Assembly (NCBI GenBank): GCA_950295325.1 | Contig: OX485803.1 | Span: 37,773,554 to 37,837,553, forward strand | Direction: 5' to 3' | Source of the DNA: Polytrichum commune | Taxonomy: Eukaryota > Streptophyta > Polytrichopsida > Polytrichales > Polytrichaceae | DNA: 64,000 bases | Part shown: positions 12,050-21,781 of the stretch, in pieces | Layout of the letters: every line of letters begins with the position of its first letter | Position numbering within the stretch: the first letter of the stretch is position 1 | Program-made: the position numbers and the translations under genes | The notes under the pieces: model-generated | Databases searched by the model: none | Seen by the model: only the letters and a program-made list of their open reading frames with translations | Told to the model about the DNA's origin: nothing

Positions 12050-12893
12050 GGTGCCGAGGTTCCTCTCGGCCGAGAGGAACCTCCGTTGCCAAGGGCCAGC
12101 CTTGGATATCCAAGGTTCCTCTCGGCCGAGAGGAACCTCCAGGCCAGACTTGATATCCAAGGCTGGCCGAGGTTCCTCTCGGCCGAGAGGAACCTAGAGG
12201 CCAGATTGTATGTGACATGGGCATTTCATGTGGGGAACATGAAGGACAACTTAGACCCTATCTCCAATGGAAATATTTTTTATAATTTGAACCTCGATCT
12301 TGACTACATCAAATGTCTTCCAATGCAGTTGTACAGGAGTGAAGTTACACTCTCGGAACTGTGATTTCAAATTCCTATATGGGATCAGACAGGTCAACTA
12401 ATAGCTCATTCGGCTAATTTTGTGATGGAACATCTGAAGGAGAGTAACAAATAGATAACATGGAGGCATAGCAGATTGTGCTTGTATAGTTCACCTAATT
12501 GACTATCTTAATTTCCCAACCACGGGCTTGTGTAATTGCTATGTGGGCCTATATTGGGAGAAAGGGAATATAGACTTTGACCTGTCATACGTTTTGCATC
12601 TCAACTCCAATTCTGGAAACTGCAACTGACCTAGAACTTGAAGTGATTGTCTCGCCATATTGTATGGATAGAGGGTTTAGGGTTTTGTGGACAAGTATTA
12701 TGTTTAGGGCCAGCCTTGGATATCCAAGGCTCCTCTCGGCCGAGAGGAACCTAGAGGATATCTAGGTTCCAAGGATATCTAGGCTCCAAGGAGGTTCCTC
12801 TCGGCCGAGAGGAACCTAGAGGCCAGATTCAGGATATCCAAGGCTGGCCCTTGGCAACAGAGGTTCCTCTCGGCCGAGAGGAACCTCGGCACC
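12050..12893. mobile_element. Foldback element with palindromic arms
   Basis: An 844-bp element. The left end runs GGTGCCGAGG, palindrome core, CCGTTGCCAAGGGCCAGC, CTTGGATATCC. The right end is its reverse complement to 12893, with arms of about 68 bp. Six copies of the CGGCCG-centred palindrome lie inside: 12057-12082, 12113-12138, 12170-12195, 12727-12752, 12792-12817 and 12861-12886. They are separated by GGATATCCAAGGCTGGCC modules that are partly palindromic themselves. The middle (about 12210-12710) is unrelated AT-rich sequence containing TTTAGGG motifs. I see no transposase. Confidence 0.8.
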
Positions 12894-13019
12894 ATTTTAG
12901 GTGTCAGGGTCGTGTTAAATGGTGCCGACAAAAGATGTCTTGTTTAACATGACCTCAAAAGACACCTCAAAAGACACGTTTAACATGTCCTCAAAAGACA
13001 TCTAACCCTTCATGAAGTG

Positions 13020-13560
13020 AAGGCATGGTAAAATAAAGGCCATAATTATTCGAACATTACTGAAACGTGGCGGATGCAACTGGGTTATGTAATGGGTAAA
13101 ATAGACACGGGTGGAGTTAGGTCTGATGCGTGTCAGGAGCAACACCCATAAATGAGAATGAATTTTTTAAATTTGTAGTCGAATCTTGGCAATTCGTTAT
13201 GTTTAGTACTTCGAGTTAAGCATGGTTTAGGGTTTAGGCTATTTTAGGCTATTTATTACCTAAGGTTGTTGATACGAGTGGATGATCTATCATGTATTAA
13301 TTGGGTGGAGTTGGTTCTGATGGGTAGTAGGACCAACAAACACTCAGGGTAAAGCAGGTTCCACTCGGGCGAGTGGAACCTCAATTCGGAGCATTTAGGG
13401 TTTAGGGTTTAAGTTTCTAGGTAAGACACGGTTAATAAAAGGCTATATTTTTTGTCATATTAATATAGGTTTCGGATGCAAATGGGCTATCTATCAGGTT
13501 AGGTAGATATTGTGGTGTTAGTTCTCGTGCGTGAGGGGCAACATCTTTATTGATTAATGA
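13020..13560. repeat. Diverged tandem repeats upstream of the DUF7869-like gene
   Basis: Three loosely matching units (about 13020-13160, 13230-13340 and 13430-13560) share GGATGCAAATGGG-, GGGTGGAGTTRG- and GGRGCAACA-like phrases. They may be subterminal repeats or the 5' region of the transposon carrying the next gene. A TTTAGGG tract lies at 13393-13409. Confidence 0.55.
13356..13381. repeat. Palindrome, paired-change variant
   Basis: Half-site GGTTCCACTCG with partner CGAGTGGAACC. Compared with the family core, CTCTCG has become ACTCG on one arm and the other arm carries the matching change, so the dyad is intact. Confidence 0.9.
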
Positions 13561-13582
13561 AGTTACGTGTGTTATCAAGGTA

Positions 13583-16500
13583 ATGGAGCAAATGGAACTA
13601 GAGCATTTGAGTTCCGAGGAGGTGAGTTATTGTTGTAGTTTGCAATGTGATGTAAACTTAATGTGGTATTAGGGGTTTTACGTTAAGGGTAAACATATTA
13701 ACATGATTCTACAATGCAGGGATCATCACTCTCTGAAGCGGTATTCACGGAAGACGAGGCCGATGTTGGCATTGAGGACATTGATGTAGATTGCAGCGGG
13801 CTTAGAAGGGAGGAATGGCTGAACATTCCTGTGATGCTTGTAAACGCGAAAGGACAAAATGTGGCAAAAGGAATTTGCCGTAATGTCAATCCAATGGATT
13901 GTGTGGAAGACAAGTGTCTTGGAGAAGATAATGTGGGTGTGCTTATTATGGAGCCATTGGAGGGAATGATGGACATGGGATGGGTGTTCTCCTTACGAAT
14001 GTGGCCCCTTACTTGTGTTTATCACCAGAGGTATACTCTTGCACACCACCTCCTAGTGAGCACACGCAGGTTGCGTGTGCAAACCACATTGCTAGAAAGA
14101 CGGAAGAAAGATGGGAAGAGGGCATATGTCACATCACGCACGACCTCCCAGAGTAGACCGACAAAAACATCCCAGATTCTCAATAATAATAGCATCCAAC
14201 AACTATTAGCCAGTGAGTGTTGTGATAGGGAGTGCACTAGATATTTTCCCAGGGAAGAGACACTTGCGCTACGAACTGAGTTTTACACTTGTTCTCCACG
14301 GATGAGACATGCTAAACAACTCGAGGTCCATGGCCAATTACATGTACTACCTGGATGCTCAACGAAGGTCGTTACCTTGTGTGGTCGCAATGTGTGTGAA
14401 AAAGCATGGAGACACATATTTGCCGTCTCCAAAACGACGTTCTATAGGAACCGTTCAGAATTCAAGAGCGGTATGCGTCCACGCGATCATGGGAACCTAA
14501 ACATGAAACGGAATCGAATATCCACCCAACAAGCTACTGCAACACTTTCGACTTTATTGGAAGACAAAGCAGATATGATGCCTCACAAGGCTCGCACATT
14601 GCCAAATGACACACGTGTTGTTGAAATGGTATTGCCTCGCGGAACAAAATGGAAAAAGTTTCTGGTTACAATCAATGAGGTAAGCATTCGATATGACCCA
14701 ATTATCCGCTTTGTATGTGTCGATCAACCACGAGGTGTGTTTGTGGGTATTTAATAGACACGAATGGGTAATCATTAACATATCATATACGATATGGATC
14801 GAGAAGCATGTGAAGTATTATTAATGTTAAGTTATTTCTGTATGTGCAGGTTAATGAGAAATGTGGTGTGCTCCCAATCTCTCTTTCAACTTTGAGCAAA
14901 ATTCGGAATACCTACTTTAAGCACTACATAAAGAAGAGGGTTGGTGACAATTTTGCTCGTTGTGGGAAGTATGATTCGTTTTCCGCGATTATACTTCAAC
15001 ATGTGAAAGGTTCAGCTGCACACACAGGGTTTTCGAAACAATTGGAGAAGCACCAAGCGCAGCAAGAATCAGCTCGCAATGCATACCGTTGCATGAGGGC
15101 TCTTTCAATTGAGCATCCCCGAAAGGTGTTGACGATTATTCACGACAAAATGGATCATGGTAAAACCGCATCTCCTTGCTTTGCCTCCAAGAACAAAGAT
15201 ACCGATATGTTTACAAAGCTACCACTTTCTGTAACAGGCATGATGGCACATGGACATGGAGATGAGAGATATGCCCACTATGCACTGGACATGTACCCTG
15301 GAGATTGCAACCATACTGTAGGGTCATTCGCGAGACTTCTACGTGATTTGGAAGAACCACCAATGTCATCATCCCGGAGTCTTTTTCATGGTGCTGGGCG
15401 GTCACCTCTTTATCGTGCTGTTCTTCATAGAAGCGAAATATGTTTGCAAGGGTTACGAGCCCCACCCACGGAGCCCATACCGGCAATTCCTCTTCCACCC
15501 ATTCTGCACGTTTAGCTTGATAATTGCTGGAAGGACAACAAGTGTAGGTTCGTAAAGGCATTCTGGTCTATGCTCACGGCGAAAGAAATATTCACGGAGG
15601 TACATGTGTCTTATCTATTGGTTGGCCACACCCATGACGACATCGATGCATCATTTGGAAGATGGAGTATGGACCTACGCGAACACGACTACCCCACTAT
15701 CCCCCTTCTCATGAAATCATACATGGATATGGAAAAGGTTCCTGTCATTCCACAGATGATAGAGGAACTTCCAGATTGGAGATCATACGTTAGGGAGCAT
15801 ATCCCAAGTGGTAAGGAGAAACTCATTGGGCACACAAAGGCTCAACAGTTCAAATTCTATGTCCGAGATGATGGTTGGCCTGTTATGCAATACAAAGTGC
15901 TTAGCACGCATGAGGAGTGGTTGCCCAAAGACGGTGTGAAGATGTGGAAATCCAATATAAAAGGGGAGCCCTGTCTTCCATCCGGGGACCCCTTTCCTGC
16001 ACCACCGCGCGGTATGGCAAAACTGGAGGAAGTGGTTGTGGGACTGCAAGGGTTCATTGACTATTGGCAATCAATATGTGACCATGACACGACAGGAGCA
16101 TATATGGGTTCACACATGCATATTTTGCAGTACTGGATAGGGGTGAAGGAGGCATTAGAGACACCTCTCAGAAACGTATACACTGCTGGGCATGCATTAT
16201 GGGAGGGATTCTAGCCACGGAGTAGGGTCGAAGCAGATGCACATCCATTCATGCAGAATGGAGAGCTTCGGGAAGAGCACCAACCGGACGACCATTATGT
16301 TGGTCCAGCAAACCTTCATCCTGCAGCTGTTTTCCGCATTGCGGATAATGTGCACGAGGGGCATATGCTAATATTGCGTCCCCAAGAACAAGATATAGGT
16401 AGACCCATTTGGGTTTGCCGTGCTTTGTTTGGACCCAACTTGGGGGTCACGGGAGAGCATCCACGTCAAATACTTGTAGAGTGGTTCACTCCCACTTCAA

Positions 16501-16832
16501 CCGCCAGAGACCTATCAAAGAAATGGAATGGCTGGGACTCAAATCCTAACTTCAAGTGGAAACGTGATTTGAAGTACTCCGTTCCCGATTGGTAGCCAAT
16601 CGATTGCATTTTGGCAGCTTGGCCTCTGCCAGAACATGAAGATGTGGAGCCCTTAAAGGTTACAATCCCAATAGAGCAAATTGGATTTGCCAAAGATAAT
16701 CTTCGACATTGTTCAACAGCTGAGCGTGGGAACAGGGTGGGTGGGGTGGACGTCGAGGAGCCTAGTGGGCAACAGGGAGGCCGTGGACATGGAACTGGTA
16801 GACGTAAGTCTGGGGGACGCGCATCCCGGTGA
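13583..16832 (+). pseudogene. DUF7869-like transposon protein, three exons, three premature TAG codons
   Basis: Exons at 13583-13621, 13720-14679 and 14850-16832 join in phase 0 through GTGAGT..GCAG and GTAAGC..GCAG introns of 98 and 170 bp, making one frame of about 993 residues. The middle has CCDRECTRYF and LCGRNVCEKAWRHIFAVSKT, typical of a transposon-linked protein family in which an RNase H-like region follows. That region carries LDNCWKDNK and LLVGHTHDDIDASFGRWS, the DUF7869-type signature (family call from memory of the motif). The C-terminus is Gly/Arg-rich. TAG interrupts the frame at 15513, 16212 and 16593, yet the frame continues with sensible sequence after each. There are no frameshifts and no TAA or TGA before 16830. 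Probably a recently inactivated transposase-like gene; its catalytic role is inferred. Confidence 0.75.
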
Positions 16833-17214
16833 TCAAAGACACCGGAATCCAAGGGCATACGGAATTAGAGGAGCAAGTGTGAAGATCCTAGTGTTTTGTG
16901 GTAGGTGATAGGGCGGTCCTTTTTGAACCGAACGAAGGATTTATTTGTTGATACTTGCAATATTGCTATATGTGCACATTGCAACCAATGACATACCTCC
17001 ATGTGTGGTGTACACGCATTAATGTAATGTATACAAACCACAATGTAGGGCTTTTGAACATTAATTTCCTCGCATTTTCGAGAATGTGTCATGCCCCAAG
17101 CTACATATGTGCTGTGTAATGTTGTACTTTGCCAACTAATAATGAATATTGTGAGTATTGTGTGTAAGCGGTGTACAATAGTCAACGTTATGTCCCAAAC
17201 ACGGGCATTTGTAC

Positions 17215-17365
17215 GAAGAAGTTCCCGATGAACGTTCCCAACTGAGTTCACACACACGTTCCCATGTTCCCAATCTAGTTCCCATAAACGTTCCCATGTT
17301 CCCACTCAAGTTCCCATGAACGTTCCCAGGGTCCAGATGGCGTTCACATACACGTTCCCACGTTG
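17215..17365. repeat. GTTCCCAT-type tandem repeat
   Basis: Units built from CGTTCCCATG and AGTTCCCATGAACGTTCCCA recur at least seven times, about 400 bp downstream of the DUF7869-like gene. They may be subterminal repeats of the same transposon; the matching 5' array is not identified. Confidence 0.75.
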
Positions 17366-17399
17366 AATTTTGGTCAAACTTCATGTGTTTTGCAATTTT

Positions 17400-18780
17400 G
17401 GGACTCCCAAAAGTCCCATAATGTTTAATATCATGTTATAGTAGCATTTGAAATGCACAGAGTTTACCTATGAACTTGAACTATAGCTATACTTCCTTAA
17501 TAAGTTGTTGAATTTTTGGAATATGTAAATAGAATGTTTACAAAGAAGTGTAACATCAAGTTTCAAAAGTTACCATTTCATCTAATCATACAAATGTGAA
17601 CATGGGTCAAGTAGCTAAATACTTTCAATTGGCATCAATTGCTGCAAATGTAGTCCCTTGCCTAATCAATTATGTTTATACATGTAGGTCTTTGGATGTA
17701 TGTTTCTAGACCCAAAACCAATCTAACCTTTGATACTCATAGAGACGATGTTATGGTTGCTACATCGTCAAACCAACCCTCTTAGAGTGAGTTTCCATGT
17801 AGGCCGCTTGCCCACTAGATTTTAGATAATAATGAATTGGAGGTGTTCTCATGTAGATAACCACAAGCCGCTAACCAACCACATTATGGTGGCCTCCTAG
17901 AATGTGAAGGGCCATGGACTATGTATATTCAAACTATGTATATTATTAGACATCTATGTGTGAATTTAGGGTTTCAAAATTTAGAGTTCATTCGCCCATT
18001 GTAGAGGTGATTAGAGTTCATTTACCGAATATGAACCATGTCTCTCATAATGAACTTGAATGCCAATTTTGAAATAATTTTGGCTCGGGGTGTTGTCGAC
18101 ACTCCTAAACGTGGCTAATCCTTGCAATAAGCAACATCTCAAACATGAAATATTGCTTCTAGTTTCAGTGACCTTCTATGGGGGAAAAGAACATTTTTGT
18201 CAAGAAAAGGATGAATGAAAAGCTCATATGAACTTGAACTGTAATGTTTATTTCATAATTTGTAAAATGACTAGATCTTAAATTAGTTTTACACAAATAG
18301 ATAGAAAATTACAAACAAGTCTAATACCAAAATTACAAAATTCACATTGCATCCACTTACATAAATGTGAGGCCCATGTGAGGGCTAAGTAGCTAAGAAC
18401 TTGAACTCAACATCTACTGCAAATATAATTTATCCCTCAACAATCAACTACATCAACAAAAGTCATCTTAGAATGCATTCCTTGACCAAAGTTAGTTTAA
18501 CCATTGCTTAACCATCGATATCCATAGAGACCACATTATGGGATTCCCACATCATCACCCCCCCTCAACACCGGTGGGAGACCCTATTTTTTTTTTTAAA
18601 AAAGAAAAAAAAAAAAAAGGATATTGCTATGTGGCAGTGTGATATGGTGAATTAGAGCTAGATGCCTTGCCCATTAAGTTGAGGGCCCACCAATCTTACC
18701 GAGGGTGGGGGTGTTTAGTAAAAGCATTATTCATTCCCATTGATTGATATAATAAAGGTATGATTACAATGCTTCCTATG
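17400..18780. other. Gene-poor stretch
   Basis: AT-rich with no supported gene. Diverged duplicated phrases are seen: ATAGAGACSAYRTTATGG near 17740 and 18530, and CATGAACTTGAACT-like phrases near 17470 and 18230. A T11/A-rich low-complexity tract lies at 18588-18620. Confidence 0.5.
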
Positions 18781-18784
18781 TCTA

Positions 18785-19261
18785 TCAACTATATTTCTGT
18801 TTCGCATACTTCTTGGATGAATCTGAGGGAGGTGGACCCGGTCTAAGCAAATCCATATAAGAAACTGTCTTATCTCTCTTTCGATCCTTCAACGGCAGAT
18901 GATGTGGCGGCAAGGCTCTCATCCGTTCGCGAAATGAAGGAGACTTCGAAGATTCCCCTACAACCTTCACCTCCTCCTCCTCCGTTTCGTTCGATTTGTC
19001 TTCATCTAAATCAGCGTCCTTCTCCGGCACATCTTCTTGCCTCTTTTCTTTTTGCTCACGTTGTTTTTGCTCCTCCCGCGTCCTCCACCTCCATGTTTGT
19101 GTAGACTGCGAAAATGAAGTCAGGTCGTAGTCATCACTACTTCGATTTCCAGCAGCAAACGAAAATTCCGGCGACAAATTAACCGGAATATGAGGATCTG
19201 CTAGACTCCTAATTTCCTTCTCCCATCCTAATCCAGCAAACATATCTCTCTCATCACCCAT
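18785..19261 (-). CDS. Small charged hypothetical protein
   Basis: Not recognised. From the internal Met at 19261 the product begins MGDERDMFAGLGWEKEIRSL and is about 158 residues; an upstream Met at 19303 gives 172. I prefer the internal one because residues before it look random. It has a short N-terminal segment with DPHIPVNLSPEFSF, a Trp/Arg element (TWRWRTREEQ), a Glu/Lys-rich coiled-coil-like middle and a basic C-terminus ending AKQKYS. There are no membrane segments. Composition is less random than in neighbouring open frames. It could be a single-exon gene, a final exon, or a transposon accessory protein. Confidence 0.4.
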   Translation of the reverse strand: MGDERDMFAGLGWEKEIRSLADPHIPVNLSPEFSFAAGNRSSDDYDLTSFSQSTQTWRWRTREEQKQREQKEKRQEDVPEKDADLDEDKSNETEEEEVKVVGESSKSPSFRERMRALPPHHLPLKDRKRDKTVSYMDLLRPGPPPSDSSKKYAKQKYS

Positions 19262-19998
19262 TGTATGCAAGTGTATATACAATGATGTTGGGTATGACTC
19301 CAATATATAATATATTCGGCCACATACGATAATTGCTAAAGTCCAAGCTATAGAGTAGACTCACATATAAGACAAAGAGAAAAATGATGAATAAAAACGA
19401 AGGAAGTTCATTATTTTGATTCCTTTGTATTTTGATTGACTCACTCTTCAATTATACCAATCTCCGAAAATCCATTTTCATTGATTTTTTTCTTGTGATC
19501 ATCCTTGGTTTTAATAATTCAACCACCTCACGGTTTTCAAACTTAATGAGACCATTCCAAATTCAGGGCCATTTTTTAAATTTTATGACATATACATCCC
19601 ACGGAAATAGGTCCAATTTTTACTATTATTGGCAGATTCTGGAATATTCCAAGTATATTTGGTCTATTTTTGAAATATCCTAATTTTAGTCTTGCAAGTT
19701 TACTATTTTTATTTCATCTACGCTCTCCGCTCTCCAAATCTACGCTCTCCGCTATCCGCTCTACGCTCACATACAAGTCTTGTCCCAAGCTGCAATAATG
19801 ACATGGTAGACATTTTGTGCCTGCTACAGGCGATTGCATGGTGACATGTGTCCATTATGAGACCAAATGGTCATGAATTATGGGCGATAATGTGTACGCT
19901 CATATCAAATCAAGAATAAACACGCTAGCAAAATATATACATTAATTTGGAATTCCATCATATGTTGATAGTTTCTTCCCAAGTGAGTTTGTTTCGTA

Positions 19999-20728
19999 GT
20001 GTGCATGTATCAACGTACATCACAAACAATACTCTCATATGCATTATTATTTTCTTATGCACTATTTTGTCTACATTTACTCAGATCCTAGTACTCGGTT
20101 AGATAATCATAACATTTGCACATAAGCAAGGTTGCACTTGGCATGCTTGGGTTGGTGGATTCACACTACACTATCACCTCGCTCTTGATGATGAGGCTAA
20201 GAACATCCTTATAGTCTATTCCCATTTCTCCAACAATTACTTCACTCGTAAACACTCACAATACTTGACGACAACACATGCCACTCAATAACTTTATCAC
20301 GTATCACGTAGCTAGTCATTTAACAATTTTCAAATAGGACAGGAATCTCCACCCAACAATAGTGTGCATGTATCAATGTATAACGCAGACAATACTCTCA
20401 TATGCATTATTATTTTCATATAAACTATTTTGTCTACATTTTCTTAAATCCTAGTACTCGGTTAGATAATCATAACACTTGCACATAAACAAGGTTGCAC
20501 TCGACACGATTGGGTTGGCGGATTCACACTACACTATCACCTCACTCTTGATGACAAGGTGGAGAACATCCTTAGAGTCTATTCCCAATTCTCCTCCAAC
20601 AATTACTTCACTCCTAAACACTCATAATATTTGACGACAACACATGCCACTCGATAACTTTATCACGTATCACGTAGCCAATCATTTGACAATTTCCAAA
20701 TGGGACAGTAATTTCGACCCAACAATAA
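19999..20728. repeat. Tandem duplication, two units of about 365 bp
   Basis: Unit 1 (about 19999-20361) and unit 2 (about 20362-20728) align throughout, for example CTAGTACTCGGTTAGATAAT, GATTCACACTACACTATCAC and ACTTTATCACGTATCACGTA in both. Divergence is moderate with small indels. Not coding. Confidence 0.9.
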
Positions 20729-20729
20729 G

Positions 20730-21780
20730 GTGGATGGGAATTTCTACATGAATCATGCAAGCACATGATTGTATTGAAATAGAGAAGATATGCACCTATG
20801 TGAAGAGGTAGGAAATACAAATGATGGTGGTGTTGTGGTCAAATCGCCCTTGAAGTCAACTTTCCAATCTTCATGAGCCATGCTATTAAGCAATTCGCGG
20901 AAGTCCCTTTTGTACCACACCACACTAAACGCTTAAGTTAACGTGGCCAACATTATATGTCGTGGATCACATGCATCTGGTAACTAGAGAGGGTGTCAAA
21001 CGACACTTGGTGCTACATGACCAACCATGAAGACCACTCTAATCAACATGGTTAGATGTTTTTAATCCCACACTCAATATCTATGGTCTTGATTGCTCCT
21101 CAAATTTTAGGGCGCACAAAATCCCTAGGAGCAACCGCCGCTCAACTCAACATCAACACAACCTAATTTCTTCACTAAACAACCGCCAACAAATCTAATC
21201 CACAAAGAGGAGTGCGAGTATATAGGAAGCAACATACATGTGAAGCAAATTAACTCCTATTTAGACTCCTCTCTGCATGACAAATACCTACTTCAATAGC
21301 AAGCTATTGATATGTCTCCAAGAAACAAACAAAACAAACAAATCTTTGGCTATTGGTAGAACCACAAGCTACACACAAAGTGGTCGAGCCAAGGAATATT
21401 TTTGACGGCTACATACCTTTTGTTCGTCGCTACAGGGTGGAACAAGAGGTCGAGTCCAACAAAGCCTGGGAAACGATAGGGATGGTGAGCCCAAAGAATA
21501 AAAAATCAATGCCCATGACCCCAAGTATCATTTGAACATCGTTGCCGTTGCAAGCCATGACCCACCATCACCAAAGAACCTATAAGTTTTGGGAGTCGGT
21601 TGATCGTGAGAGCCAAGGTGGTGAACAAAGGCCAGCATGCCCCTCCCACAAAAGTAAACACAAGATCGTTTGTAGAATGCCATGAAGTAGAGCACAAAGT
21701 CATACAAAATACACCAAGACTGATGCAGAGTCACAAAAGAGTCTCTCTAGAAAGTGTAAAACTTTTAATGCAAACTAGTA
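20730..21780. other. No gene supported; shared repeat phrase
   Basis: A phrase holding GTCGGTTGATCGTGAGAGCC near 21595-21640 recurs at 25143-25180 in the same orientation with diverged flanks. Short open frames here do not look like real exons. The missing C-terminal half of the EXO70 fragment is not visible. Confidence 0.45.
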
Positions 21781-21781
21781 C

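Noticed and set aside
14022-14237. Minus-strand ORF inside the DUF7869-like gene, and other antisense frames there
   Set aside because: Shadow of the plus-strand exon, which has the recognisable motifs.
15513-16595. TAG reassigned as a sense codon in this genome (three in-frame TAGs in a long sensible frame)
   Set aside because: The intact alpha-SNAP gene ends with TAG exactly at the family's normal C-terminus (..DDDDLT), so TAG is a stop here. Decay of CAG codons is simpler.
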